DNA of 64,000 nt from JANNPJ01 sp035474375 (GCA_035474375.1 DATINJ010000145.1:4387-68386), one strand, 5' to 3'; shown: positions 18,781 through 27,808, counted from the stretch's first letter. Notes: generated from the letters alone by a model not told the origin. Numbers and translations are program-made.

Positions 18781-19836
18781 GTGCCTGCTCCATCCCTTCT
18801 GGCCGTCATTCCCTGCCTGAACGAGGAAGCACACATCGAGGGCGTGGTCCGGCAGCTGTTGGCCGACGCCGATGCCGCCCCGGACGGGCCGGACCTGCGG
18901 GTTGTGGTGGTCGATGGCCGCAGTACCGATGCGACGGTGAGCATCGTTTCGGCGCTGGCGGCAGCGGATCGTCGAGTTCTTCTGCTGGAAAACCCGGACC
19001 GGATCCAGAGCAGTGCGGTGAACCGAGCGGTCGCGGCCTTCGGTGACGGCGGTGAGTATTTTGTCCGGATCGATGCCCATGCCGGATACCCGCCGGGCTT
19101 CTGCGGCATCCTGCTCGATGAGGCCATCGCGACCGGTGCCGATTCGGTCGTGGTCTCGATGCGCACCGCAGGTCACGGCACCTTTCAGCTCGCTGCCGCG
19201 GCCGCGCAGAACTCCCCTCTGGGCAACGGCGGCTCGGCGCACCGGAATGCCACCCAGGACCCGAACGCCTCCGGAACCTGGGTAGATCATGGTCACCACG
19301 CGCTGATCAGGGTCGCTGCCTTTCGCGCGGTCGGCGGGTACGACGAGACGTTCACCCACAACGAGGACGCCGAACTCGACGTCCGTCTGGGCGCGGCCGG
19401 TTTCAAGATCTGGATGACCGCCCGCACCTGGTGCGACTACTACCCGCGGGAGACCCCGGGCGCGCTGCTGCGGCAGTACCTGAACTACGGCGCAGGCCGG
19501 GCCCGCAATGTGGTGAAGCACCGGACGGTTCCGAAGGTCCGCCAGATGGTGCCGCTGATGGTCGCCCCGGCACTCGCGCTCAGCTTGTTGAGCCGGGTCA
19601 ACAAGCTGGCGGCGCTACCGGCGCTGGCCTGGATACTTGCCTGCCTCGGTTACGGCGCGCTGCTCGGCGTCCGGGACCGGCGACCCGCCACCGCCCTTGC
19701 CGGACCAGCCGCGATGATCATGCATCTGGGCTGGTCGGCAGGGTTCTGGCGGGTGCTGATCAAATCGACGGGTCAGCTCATCCGCGCTCGGCCCACACCG
19801 TCCGGACAGCCGGATACCGATCCAGCAAATCGCTGA
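18781..19836 (+). CDS. Glycosyltransferase family 2, ExoA-like
   Basis: A 351-aa GT-A enzyme. The N-terminal nucleotide-binding core reads LLAVIPCLNEEAHIEGVVRQ, followed by VVVDGRSTDAT and an RIDAHAGYPPGF stretch that replaces the usual DxD region, as in ExoA-type succinoglycan glucosyltransferases. A GGYDETFTHNEDAELDVRL acceptor motif follows, and two to three C-terminal membrane helices (about residues 257-330) anchor it. The GTG at 18781 has GGAGG six bases upstream. Its 3' end overlaps the convergent deacetylase gene by 59 bp. It probably adds a sugar to a lipid-linked polysaccharide precursor. Confidence 0.88.
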   Translation: MPAPSLLAVIPCLNEEAHIEGVVRQLLADADAAPDGPDLRVVVVDGRSTDATVSIVSALAAADRRVLLLENPDRIQSSAVNRAVAAFGDGGEYFVRIDAHAGYPPGFCGILLDEAIATGADSVVVSMRTAGHGTFQLAAAAAQNSPLGNGGSAHRNATQDPNASGTWVDHGHHALIRVAAFRAVGGYDETFTHNEDAELDVRLGAAGFKIWMTARTWCDYYPRETPGALLRQYLNYGAGRARNVVKHRTVPKVRQMVPLMVAPALALSLLSRVNKLAALPALAWILACLGYGALLGVRDRRPATALAGPAAMIMHLGWSAGFWRVLIKSTGQLIRARPTPSGQPDTDPANR

Positions 19837-20632
19837 CCGTTCGCGAGGTGTAGCCGCGCTCCTGCATCCCGGCGAGCATCAGCTCGGTGGCTCGCACTCG
19901 ATCCAGGCCACCCTCGCCGATCACGGCACCTTCCGGGAGGGCTCCAACCCCGTCCCCGGACGTGTCGTGCAGCAGCAGGAAGCCACCGCGGTGCAGGCCC
20001 TGGACCGCTCGCTGGGCGATCACCTCAGCGGTGGATCCGTCCCAGTCCTGCGCCCACGCCGACCAGATCACCACTTCCATCCCGAGCGCCCGGGTGGCCA
20101 AGTACTGCTGCACCGACTGGGCACCGTAGGTCGGCCGGAACAGCGTAATCCGGCGGCCGGCGACCGCCTCCAGCCGCTGCTTGGCCTCTCGGATCAGGGC
20201 GATCGCCCGGCGCAGCGGCATCCGGTTCAGCCGGGTGTGATCAATGCCATGCAGCGCCACCTCGTGCCCCTCGGCCAGGATCCGGGTGATCAGCTCGGGG
20301 TGCGCTTCGGCCGGCTCGACCATCACGAAGAAGGTGGCCCGGGCACCGTGCGCGGCGAGCGCATCGAGGATGCCCGGGGTGAACATCGGGTCCGGGCCGT
20401 CGTCGTAGGTCAGGGACACCACCGGCTGGTCAGTGCGGACACAGGCCACGGTGCTGATCGGCAGCAGGGCCGGACGGCCGAGCCGGAGCACCTTGTCCGG
20501 GGCAGGCAGCGGCCGCTCCCCCGCGTCATAGTCACAGACGTATCCGCGGCGGACCAGGGTCGCGGAGAGATCGAGAAAAGGACGGCGACGGGCGGCGGCG
20601 GACACCTTCGGGTCCGGACTCAGATCAGTCAT
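19778..20632 (-). CDS. Polysaccharide deacetylase (NodB/CE4 family)
   Basis: A 284-aa CE4 esterase. Motif 1 is SLTYDDGPDP with the catalytic Asp and metal-binding Asp; motif 2 is ALHGIDHTRLN with the HxxxH metal site; motif 3 is LFRPTYGAQ; and LLLHDTSGDG supplies the late His. All metal ligands are present, so the enzyme should remove N- or O-acetyl groups from a glycan. No signal peptide is evident, so the enzyme may act in the cytoplasm or the start may be misplaced. ATG at 20632 is preferred over an upstream start at 20674, which would run into the divergent gene's promoter. Confidence 0.88.
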   Translation of the reverse strand: MTDLSPDPKVSAAARRRPFLDLSATLVRRGYVCDYDAGERPLPAPDKVLRLGRPALLPISTVACVRTDQPVVSLTYDDGPDPMFTPGILDALAAHGARATFFVMVEPAEAHPELITRILAEGHEVALHGIDHTRLNRMPLRRAIALIREAKQRLEAVAGRRITLFRPTYGAQSVQQYLATRALGMEVVIWSAWAQDWDGSTAEVIAQRAVQGLHRGGFLLLHDTSGDGVGALPEGAVIGEGGLDRVRATELMLAGMQERGYTSRTVSDLLDRYPAVRTVWAERG

Positions 20633-20738
20633 GGCGCAGACAATACGGCCGAGGGGGCCGCTTTCCGGCTTCATCGGCTCAGGGGCGGCGTCCGGCTCGA
20701 TAGGCTGCGGCTCTTCTCAGCTTTCGGAGGCTCCAGGA

Positions 20739-21953
20739 ATGTCCGCACAACACGTCGGAGTGATCGGCGCCGGAATCGTCGGGCTGGCCACGGCGCGACG
20801 GATCGGTGAACTCTTCCCCGGCACCCAGGTAACCGTTCTGGAGAAGGAGGACCGGGTCGCCGTTCACCAGACCGGACACAACAGCGGCGTGGTGCACGCC
20901 GGGCTGTATTACGTGCCGGGCTCGCTGAAGGCGACGCTCTGCCGTCGCGGGGTGAGCCTGCTGCACGAGTACTGCCAGGAGAAGAACCTGCCGTACGACG
21001 AGTGCGGAAAGCTGGTCGTCGCGATCAACGACGCCGAGCGACCGGCGCTGGAACGGATCCGCGAGCGGGCCCTGGCCAACGGCGTTCCGGACGTCAGTTC
21101 CCTGGACAATGCCGGGCTGCGAGAGATCGAGCCGTATGCGGCCGGGGTGGCCGCGATCTTCTCACCACGGACGGCGATCACCGACTACGTGAAGGTCGCC
21201 GAGGCTTACGCCGACGACATCCGGGCGGCCGGCGGGACGATCGAGTTCGGCTTCCAGGTCGACGGCATTCGGCAGCGGGCCGGCAAGGTCGAGGTCCGCT
21301 CCGGCGATCGCCAGCTCAGTTTCGACCGGCTGGTGGTTTGCGCCGGGCTGCAGTCCGACCAGGTCGCGGCCTGGGCCGGAGACGACGCCGGCCCGGCGAT
21401 CGTGCCGTTCCGCGGGGAGTACTTCCGGCTCATCCCCGAACGAACCCATTTGGTGAAAGGCCTGATTTATCCGGTTCCGAACCCGGACTACCCGTTCCTC
21501 GGGGTGCATTTCACCAAGCGCATCCACGGGGGCGTCGATCTTGGCCCGAACGCGGTGCTGGCATTTGCTCGGGAGGGCTACACCCGGGGCACGGTCAAGC
21601 CGAAGGAGTTGTTGGAAACACTGAAATGGCCGGGCTTCCGCAAGCTGGCCCGGCAGCATTGGCTGATGGGCGCCGAGGAGATGGCCGGTTCGATCAGCAA
21701 GTCCCTGTACCTCCGGTTCGCTCGCAAGTACGTGCCAGAGGTTCAGTCGTCCGATATCGAGCGGGCCCAGGCCGGGGTCCGGGCCCAGGCGGTCGATCGA
21801 GACGGCAGCATGGTCGACGATTTCCGGATCTCTCAGCTCGGAAATGTTACGGCTGTCCGTAACGCACCGTCACCAGCCGCGACGTCGTCTTTGGCCATCG
21901 CCGAGCACATCACCGAACACCTACGCGAGCACCTCGGCACCCGCACGCACTGA
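20739..21953 (+). CDS. lhgO: L-2-hydroxyglutarate oxidase/dehydrogenase
   Basis: A 404-aa FAD enzyme of the DAO family. The N-terminus HVGVIGAGIVGLATARRI is the FAD dinucleotide fold, and HNSGVVHAGLYYVPGSLKA is characteristic of L2HGDH/LhgO. The central KLYDECG-like segment (LPYDECGKLVVAI) and the FLGVHFTKRIHGGVDLGPNA stretch also match that family, which oxidises L-2-hydroxyglutarate to 2-oxoglutarate. The ATG at 20739 has GGAGG eight bases upstream. It is divergent from the deacetylase with a 106-bp gap. Its place inside a polysaccharide locus is unexplained and may be coincidental. Confidence 0.88.
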   Translation: MSAQHVGVIGAGIVGLATARRIGELFPGTQVTVLEKEDRVAVHQTGHNSGVVHAGLYYVPGSLKATLCRRGVSLLHEYCQEKNLPYDECGKLVVAINDAERPALERIRERALANGVPDVSSLDNAGLREIEPYAAGVAAIFSPRTAITDYVKVAEAYADDIRAAGGTIEFGFQVDGIRQRAGKVEVRSGDRQLSFDRLVVCAGLQSDQVAAWAGDDAGPAIVPFRGEYFRLIPERTHLVKGLIYPVPNPDYPFLGVHFTKRIHGGVDLGPNAVLAFAREGYTRGTVKPKELLETLKWPGFRKLARQHWLMGAEEMAGSISKSLYLRFARKYVPEVQSSDIERAQAGVRAQAVDRDGSMVDDFRISQLGNVTAVRNAPSPAATSSLAIAEHITEHLREHLGTRTH

Positions 21954-22393
21954 AGCGCACGTCGGTCGGCCAGCTTCCCGGTCACGTCGAACAGTGGGTC
22001 GATCATGAGCTTGCTCACATTTTGCAACAAACGCCTTCTCCTGCACCCCGATTGTGAAGGCACCCGGTTTCCGAGGGAGGTCTTCTGGATCTTGCCCGGA
22101 GATCGCTAAATGGGCGACGCACGCGTCCTCCGAACGGCCAAAACTAGGTTGCCGAGGGCTTGGCGGTTTCCATGTAGATTCGTCCGATAGATAGATTTCT
22201 CTATGCCCGAAATGATAACTAGAGTTGCGCGTGTGGCTACAGGTAGTAGTCGTGGGCGTCGTACAGGTTACGGGCAGCCTGCGAGTCAGTTACATGTCGA
22301 GAATTCGCCAGCGGCAGGTAAGGCAAGAACGTAGTTTGGCAACGGTCGCAGTGCGGGGCTGCTACGAACGTCGTTCAATCGGGAGGGCAAGTA
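21954..22393. other. Long leader/promoter region of the sugar-transferase operon
   Basis: 440 bp without a convincing gene. GC falls around 22140-22230, and this stretch (including TAGATT at 22175-22180 and a GATAGATAGA run near 22186) is the likely promoter area for the downstream sugar operon, leaving a leader of roughly 150-200 nt. I could not identify a riboswitch or a reliable -35/-10 pair. Confidence 0.45.
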
Positions 22394-23962
22394 GTGACGC
22401 TCCGTGATCAGATGGGCCAGGCTGGGCGACGCATAGAGGCGTCCGCCTTCAGCGAACCACAAATTGACCCACGCCTGGTGATCGATGTTCGGGCAGCTCA
22501 GCAAGTGCTGGCCGAGCAACGCGGATCCGAACCGGCAGATCGAGTACCACCGCTGCCGATCATGGTTCGTGGCGGCACCGAGGACGACGATCCACCGGCC
22601 GGCTCCTGGACCGGGCTCCTGGTCCGCGCCGGAATCAAGCCGCTGCTGATCCTGCTCGATTTCGTCGCCTGCCTGGCCGGAACCCTCGCCAGCGGTGGTC
22701 CCCGCTACGTAATGGTCCTGTTCACTGTTCTACTGCTGGCTGCATACGGCACCGGCGGCCTGTACCGGTCCCGGCTCTCGCCGTCCCTGCTCGACGACCT
22801 GCCGCAGTTGTCCGGTCGGCTGCTGGTGGTGCTGGCCTTGACGATGACCGGCCAGCTGACGGCGAACAAGCTGCATGTGAACGCCGCCCTGGTCGACTGG
22901 AAGCTGCTGATCGCCGCTGCGGTCACCGGGTTCGTCTCGATCTGCCTGCGGACCAGCGCGTACGCCCTGGTCCGCTACGCCCGTCGGACCGGACGGATCG
23001 CGCACCGGACGCTGATCCTGGGGGCCGGGCGAGTCGGTACCTACCTGGCCGAGTCGCTCTCCCAGCACCCGAGCTATGGCCTGCAGCCGATCGGTTTCCT
23101 GGACGTCGACCCGCCCCGCCAGGGGGTCAGCGCCTCGCACCGGATCCTCGGCCGGCCCGAGCAGCTCGTCGAGGTGCTGCTGGACCACCAGGTGCGGAAC
23201 GTGATCGTGGCGTTCGGCTCGATGCGGGAATCCGAGATGGTCGACATCATCCGAACCTGTGACCGGCTGCACTGCGAGATCTTCGTCGTCCCCCGGCTCT
23301 TCGAACTGCATCACGTCGGCGGTGACATGGACACCGCGTGGGGGATGCCACTGATCCGGCTGCGTCGCGCCGCTTACCGCAGCCGCGCCTGGCAGATCAA
23401 GCGTGCCATCGACATCTTCTTCTCCGGCCTGGCTCTGCTACTGCTCTCCCCGCTGATGCTGCTGGTCGCACTCGCGGTCCGGCTGGAGGGCGGCCCCGGC
23501 ATCCTGTTCCGTCAGGAGCGGGTCGGGGTCGACGGTCAGCACTTCTCGCTGATGAAGTTCCGCTCGCTGAAGCCGGTGGACGACACCGAGTCGGCGACGA
23601 ACTGGAACATCGCCCACGACGACCGGCTCGGACCGGTCGGGAAGTTCCTCCGCCGTAGTTCGATCGACGAACTGCCGCAGTTGCTGAACATCCTGCGCGG
23701 GGACATGAGCCTGGTCGGCCCCCGCCCGGAACGTCCGCACTTCGTCGCGACGTTCCGCAGCCAGCACCCGCACTACGTGGCCCGACACCGGGTTCCCTGC
23801 GGTCTGACCGGGCTCGCTCAGGTCAACGGTCTTCGGGGAGATACCTCGATCGCCGAGCGAGCTCGCTTCGACAACTACTACATCGAGAACTGGTCGCTCT
23901 GGCTCGACATCAAGATCCTGCTCCGGACCGCGATGTCGGTCGTCCGCGCCGAGGGTGCGTAA
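22394..23962 (+). CDS. Initiating polyprenyl-phosphate sugar-1-phosphate transferase (WcaJ/CpsE-like)
   Basis: A 522-aa protein that starts repeat-unit synthesis by moving a sugar-1-phosphate from its nucleotide to undecaprenyl phosphate. Four to five membrane helices lie between residues 75 and 200. A CoA-binding-like Rossmann region follows (TLILGAGRVGTYLAESL), and the C-terminal catalytic domain holds KRAIDIFFSGLALLLLSPLM, GILFRQERVGVDGQHFSLMK, RRSSIDELPQLLNIL and MSLVGPRPERP, the family's conserved loops. GTG at 22394 is preceded by GGGAGG. It heads a co-directional cluster with sugar nucleotide genes. Confidence 0.93.
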   Translation: MTLRDQMGQAGRRIEASAFSEPQIDPRLVIDVRAAQQVLAEQRGSEPADRVPPLPIMVRGGTEDDDPPAGSWTGLLVRAGIKPLLILLDFVACLAGTLASGGPRYVMVLFTVLLLAAYGTGGLYRSRLSPSLLDDLPQLSGRLLVVLALTMTGQLTANKLHVNAALVDWKLLIAAAVTGFVSICLRTSAYALVRYARRTGRIAHRTLILGAGRVGTYLAESLSQHPSYGLQPIGFLDVDPPRQGVSASHRILGRPEQLVEVLLDHQVRNVIVAFGSMRESEMVDIIRTCDRLHCEIFVVPRLFELHHVGGDMDTAWGMPLIRLRRAAYRSRAWQIKRAIDIFFSGLALLLLSPLMLLVALAVRLEGGPGILFRQERVGVDGQHFSLMKFRSLKPVDDTESATNWNIAHDDRLGPVGKFLRRSSIDELPQLLNILRGDMSLVGPRPERPHFVATFRSQHPHYVARHRVPCGLTGLAQVNGLRGDTSIAERARFDNYYIENWSLWLDIKILLRTAMSVVRAEGA

Positions 23963-24030
23963 CCTAGCCGCCCACAACGAGGGGCCGGCCGGCTCCCGTC
24001 CTCCACCATTTGAGCCGAGGTTGTACATCC

Positions 24031-24846
24031 ATGACTGATCAGACCGACGTGGCCGAAATCCCTGTCGTCATCCTCTGCGGCGGGATGGGTACCCGACTGC
24101 GCGAAGCCAGCGGCGACAAGTTGCCCAAGCCGCTGGTCGACATCGGTGGTCGGCCGGTGCTGTGGCACATCATGAAGATGTACCAGGCCCACGGTTTCCG
24201 TAAGTTCGTGCTGTGCCTGGGCTACAAGGGCGACCTGATCAAGCGCTACTTCCTGGACTACCGGGAGCAGCTGGCTGACTTCACCCTGACCCATGACGGC
24301 GCCGAGCCCGTCTACCACTCCACCGGCCAGGTGGAGGACTGGGAGGTCACCTTCGTCGAGACCGGTCTGCAGACCGCGACCGTCGGCCGGGTGAAGCGGG
24401 TGGCCCAGCATCTGACCGGCGATCAGTTCATGCTCACCTACGGCGACGGGATCGGTGACGTCGACCTGACCGCACTGGTCAAGTTCCACAACGAGCAGGG
24501 ACGCACCGGTACGGTGACCGCCGTCCACCCGGCCAGCCGCTACGGTGAGATGCACGTGGACGGCAATGTGGTCGTCGAGTTCAACGAAAAGCCGACCCTG
24601 GCGACCGGCTGGGTCAACGGCGGCTTCTTCATGTTCGAGCGCAGCTTCATCGATAAGTACCTGGCCGATGTGGATGACTCGGTCATGCTCGAGCAGACCC
24701 CGTTGCAGCAGATTGCCCGCGACGGCCAGCTCTCGATGAACGGTCATGAGGGTTTCTGGATGGGCATGGACACTTACCGCGATTGGACCGAGCTGAACAA
24801 GCTGTGGGACAAGGGCGAGGCCAGCTGGAAGATCTGGAATGACTGA
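24031..24846 (+). CDS. rfbF: Glucose-1-phosphate cytidylyltransferase-like nucleotidyltransferase
   Basis: A 271-aa sugar nucleotidyltransferase. VVILCGGMGTRLREASGDK is the pyrophosphorylase signature, with KPLVDIGGRPVLWHIMKMY, LTYGDGIGDVDL (the metal-binding Asp) and EKPTLATGWVNGGFF. The RfbF-like spacing and the WMGMDTYRDW end favour CDP-glucose synthesis over dTDP- or UDP-glucose. It lies between the initiating transferase and an SDR gene, and so probably supplies an activated hexose for a modified sugar. ATG at 24031 is chosen; a TTG 21 bases upstream is less likely. Confidence 0.85.
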   Translation: MTDQTDVAEIPVVILCGGMGTRLREASGDKLPKPLVDIGGRPVLWHIMKMYQAHGFRKFVLCLGYKGDLIKRYFLDYREQLADFTLTHDGAEPVYHSTGQVEDWEVTFVETGLQTATVGRVKRVAQHLTGDQFMLTYGDGIGDVDLTALVKFHNEQGRTGTVTAVHPASRYGEMHVDGNVVVEFNEKPTLATGWVNGGFFMFERSFIDKYLADVDDSVMLEQTPLQQIARDGQLSMNGHEGFWMGMDTYRDWTELNKLWDKGEASWKIWND

Positions 24847-24890
24847 GAAATGAACGTAGGACAGAGCACATGACAAAGGAGAGCAATTCA

Positions 24891-25937
24891 ATGAAGGTCC
24901 TGGTCACAGGAACCGAGGGATACCTGGGCTGTCTGCTGGCGCCCACTCTGATGAGCCGCGGGCACGAGGTGGTCGGTGTCGACACCGGCTACTACCGCCA
25001 AGGCTGGCTCTACAACGGGGTGACCGAGACCGCCAAGACCCTGGCCAAGGACATCCGGAACATCACCGTTGAGGACCTCGAGGGCGTCGACGCGATCGTC
25101 CACATGGCCGAGCTCTCGAACGACCCGCTGGGCGAACTGCTGAGCGAGGTGACCTACACGGTCAACCACCTCGGATCGGTTCGACTGGCCGAGATGGCGA
25201 TCCAGGCCGGCGTCGAGCGGTTTGTCTACATGTCGTCCTGCAGTGTCTACGGTGTGGCCGAGGGCACGGTCGACGAGACCTCGCCGATCAACCCGCTGAC
25301 CGCGTACGCGGACTGCAAGACGCTGGTCGAGCGTGACCTGACCAAGCTGGCCTCGGACAACTTCTCGCCGACGTTCATGCGCAACGCGACCGCCTTCGGC
25401 GCCTCGCCGCGGCAGCGCTTCGACATCGTGCTGAACAACCTGTCCGGTCTCGCCTGGACCACCAAGAAGATCTCGATGAACAGCGACGGCACGCCGTGGC
25501 GTCCGCTGGTGCACGGCCTGGACATCGCCAAGTCGATCTACTGCGCGCTGGAGGCCCCCCGGGAGGCCGTGCACGCCCAGACGTTCAACGTCGGCAGCAA
25601 CGAGCAGAACTACCAGGTGCGTGAGATCGCCGAGACCGTTGCCGCCGAATTCCCCGGCTGCGAGCTGTCTTTCGGCCCGCCGGCAGGCGATGACCGAAGC
25701 TACAAGGTGAACTTCGACAAGATCAGTTCGCAGTTGCCCGGCTTCTCCTGCGACTGGAACGCCGCCAGCGGCGCGAAGCAGCTGCACCAGGTCTTCGAGC
25801 AGATCGGCATGGACGCCGCAACGTTCACCGGTCGCGGCCACACCCGGCTCAAGCAGCTGGAGCACCTGATCGCGACCAAGCAGCTCGACGCCGACCTGTT
25901 CTGGACCGGTAGCACCCAGACGGAGGCCCGCGCATGA
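24891..25937 (+). CDS. NAD-dependent epimerase/dehydratase (extended SDR)
   Basis: A 348-aa extended SDR acting on a nucleotide sugar. The NAD motif is VLVTGTEGYLGCLLAPTL (GxxGxxG), and the catalytic Tyr and Lys are in LTAYADCKTLVERDL (YxxxK), preceded by MSSCSVYG with the catalytic serine/threonine region. The ATG at 24891 is preceded by AAAGGAG, so it is preferred to the ATG at 24870, whose codons contain that site. The product of the CDP-sugar pathway cannot be fixed; it lacks the GHTGFKG start of CDP-glucose 4,6-dehydratases. The next gene overlaps by four bases. Confidence 0.87.
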   Translation: MKVLVTGTEGYLGCLLAPTLMSRGHEVVGVDTGYYRQGWLYNGVTETAKTLAKDIRNITVEDLEGVDAIVHMAELSNDPLGELLSEVTYTVNHLGSVRLAEMAIQAGVERFVYMSSCSVYGVAEGTVDETSPINPLTAYADCKTLVERDLTKLASDNFSPTFMRNATAFGASPRQRFDIVLNNLSGLAWTTKKISMNSDGTPWRPLVHGLDIAKSIYCALEAPREAVHAQTFNVGSNEQNYQVREIAETVAAEFPGCELSFGPPAGDDRSYKVNFDKISSQLPGFSCDWNAASGAKQLHQVFEQIGMDAATFTGRGHTRLKQLEHLIATKQLDADLFWTGSTQTEARA

Positions 25938-26473
25938 TCATCACCAAGACGCACATCGCGGACGTCGCGATCATCGATCTGGAGCTCCGCGAGGACGACC
26001 GCGGCTTCTTCGCCCGCACCTTCGACGTGGCCGAGTTCGAGGCCGCCGGCCTGAACCCGGCTGTCGAGCAGTGCAACGCCTCGTACAACCACAAGGCCGG
26101 CACCCTGCGCGGGATGCACTACCAGCTGGCCTACGCTCCCGAGGTCAAGCTGATCCGCTGCATCCGCGGGGCGATCGTCGACAAGATCGTCGACATGCGC
26201 CCGGAGTCGGAAACCTACCTGCAGCACGTCTCGGTCGAGCTGACCGCGGAGAACCGCCGGGCGCTGTACGTTCCGGCGATGTTCGCCCACGGCTACCAGA
26301 CCCTGGTCGACGGCACCGAGGTGATCTACCAGGTGACCGGCGCATACACCCCGGAGGCCGAGCGCGGGCAGCGTTACTCCGACCCGGCGCTGAAGCTGGA
26401 GTGGCCCCTGGAGGTCACGACGATCAGCACCAAGGACGCGAACTGGGCGTTGCTGGCGGACGTGAACGCATGA
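25934..26473 (+). CDS. dTDP-4-dehydrorhamnose 3,5-epimerase-like (RmlC family)
   Basis: A 179-aa cupin epimerase. RGFFARTFDVAEFEAAGL, QCNASYNHKAGTLRGMHYQ with the catalytic His, VKLIRCIRGAIVDKIVDMR, and YVPAMFAHGYQTL with the active-site region, then the YQVTGAYTPEAERG tyrosine segment, follow the RmlC order. Length is normal. It should epimerise a 4-keto-6-deoxy sugar nucleotide. Coupled by ATGA overlaps to both neighbours, so the three genes form one translationally coupled unit. Since rmlA, rmlB and rmlD are not here, a CDP-linked substrate is possible. Confidence 0.88.
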   Translation: MIITKTHIADVAIIDLELREDDRGFFARTFDVAEFEAAGLNPAVEQCNASYNHKAGTLRGMHYQLAYAPEVKLIRCIRGAIVDKIVDMRPESETYLQHVSVELTAENRRALYVPAMFAHGYQTLVDGTEVIYQVTGAYTPEAERGQRYSDPALKLEWPLEVTTISTKDANWALLADVNA

Positions 26474-27756
26474 TCATCGTCGACACCGCGCTGCGCAAGC
26501 GCGCCGAGGCCGGCAACCCGATCCGGGTCGCCCTGGTCGGAGCCGGCTTCATGGGCCGCGGCTTCGTCAACCAGGTGGTCAACTCGGTTCCCGGGATGCA
26601 GCTGGCAGCGATCTGCAATCGCACCCTGGCCAATGCCGAGCGAGCCTTCACCGATGCCGGCGTTGCCGAGTGGGAGGTGGTCAGCGACGCGGCGAGCGTC
26701 GACAAGTCTCTCGCCCGCGGCATCCCGGTCGTCACCCAGCACTACCAGGCGATCTGCGAATCCGAGTCGATCGATGCGATCGTCGAGGCCACCGGGCACG
26801 TCGAGTTCGGCGCGCACGTGGTGATCGCCGCGATCAACGGCGGCAAGCACGTGGTGCTGCTGAACGCCGAAGTCGATGGCACCGTCGGTTCAGTCCTCAA
26901 GGCCAAGGCCGACGCGGCCGGAGTGGTGCTCAGCGGGTGCGACGGCGACCAGCCGGGCGTGCAGCTGAACCTGGTTCGCTTCGTCAAGGGGATCGGCCTC
27001 ACCCCGCTGGTCTGCGGCAACATCAAGGGCCTGCAGGACGAGTACCGCACGCCGACCACGCAGAAGGCGTTCGCGGAGAAGTGGGGGCAGGACCCCTACA
27101 TGGTGACCAGCTTCGCCGACGGCACGAAGATTTCCTTCGAGCAGGCCATTGTGGCGAACGCGACCGGGATGACCGTGGAGAAGCGCGGGATGCGCGGCTC
27201 CGACCACAAGGGTCACGTCGACGAGCTGACAGGAGCGTACGACGTCGACGCGCTCCGCGCCGCCGGTGGCGTTGTCGACTATGTGGTCGGCAGCCAGCCC
27301 GGGCCGGGCGTTTACGTGCTGGCCACGCACGACGACCCGAAGCAGCGGCACTACCTGAACCTGTACAAGCTCGGCGAAGGCCCGCTGTACAGCTTCTACA
27401 CGCCGTACCACCTGTGCCATTTCGAAGTGCCGATGACGGTGGCTCGGGCGGTGCTGTTCGGCGACGCCACGATGGCGCCGCTCGGTGCGCCGACGGTCGA
27501 GGTGGTCACCGTGGCCAAGCGCGACCTGCCGGCCGGGACGACGATCGACGGGCTGGGCGGTTACGACAGCTACGGTGTTGCCGAGCGGGCCGACGTGACC
27601 GTTTCGGAGAACCTGCTGCCGATGGGCGTTGCCGAGGGCTGCGTCACCACCCGGGACATCGCCAAGGACGAGGTACTGACCTACGCGGACGTGGAGCTTC
27701 CGCCGGGTCGCCTGGTCGACGAACTGCGCATCGAACAGGCGAAGATGTTCGCCTGA
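26470..27756 (+). CDS. NAD(P)-dependent oxidoreductase with C-terminal SAF domain
   Basis: A 428-aa protein. The N-terminal NAD(P)-binding domain begins at residue 19 with RVALVGAGFMGRGFVNQVV, and is followed by GCDGDQPGVQLNLVRF and a homoserine-dehydrogenase-like catalytic region (GNIKGLQDEYRTP). The last about 70 residues form a SAF domain (AKRDLPAGTTIDGLGGYDSY, TTRDIAKDEVLTYADVELP), as in antifreeze-like and NeuB-associated proteins. Proteins of this shape occur in nucleotide-sugar clusters, where they may modify or branch the sugar; the reaction is unknown. The ATG at 26470 overlaps the upstream stop (ATGA), and a strong terminator follows. Confidence 0.82.
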   Translation: MIIVDTALRKRAEAGNPIRVALVGAGFMGRGFVNQVVNSVPGMQLAAICNRTLANAERAFTDAGVAEWEVVSDAASVDKSLARGIPVVTQHYQAICESESIDAIVEATGHVEFGAHVVIAAINGGKHVVLLNAEVDGTVGSVLKAKADAAGVVLSGCDGDQPGVQLNLVRFVKGIGLTPLVCGNIKGLQDEYRTPTTQKAFAEKWGQDPYMVTSFADGTKISFEQAIVANATGMTVEKRGMRGSDHKGHVDELTGAYDVDALRAAGGVVDYVVGSQPGPGVYVLATHDDPKQRHYLNLYKLGEGPLYSFYTPYHLCHFEVPMTVARAVLFGDATMAPLGAPTVEVVTVAKRDLPAGTTIDGLGGYDSYGVAERADVTVSENLLPMGVAEGCVTTRDIAKDEVLTYADVELPPGRLVDELRIEQAKMFA

Positions 27757-27782
27757 GAAGCCAGTCAGCACAACTGAGAACG

Positions 27783-27808
27783 CCCCCCGATCCGGCCGGA
27801 TCGGGGGG
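27783..27808 (+). terminator. Intrinsic terminator of the sugar-nucleotide operon
   Basis: A perfect 26-bp GC-rich palindrome, CCCCCCGATCCGG followed by CCGGATCGGGGGG, begins 26 bp after the stop of the SAF oxidoreductase gene and is followed by CTTTTC. This is a classical rho-independent terminator. Confidence 0.9.

Noticed and set aside
22225..22407. 60-aa plus-strand ORF in the leader of the sugar-transferase gene
   Set aside because: Arg/Val-rich, overlaps the GTG start of the next gene out of frame and has no recognisable domain; possibly a leader peptide but unsupported.
26071..26469. Upstream extension of the SAF oxidoreductase frame
   Set aside because: It overlaps the RmlC-like epimerase gene out of frame; the ATG at 26470 with a 4-bp overlap and the NAD fold right after it fit better.
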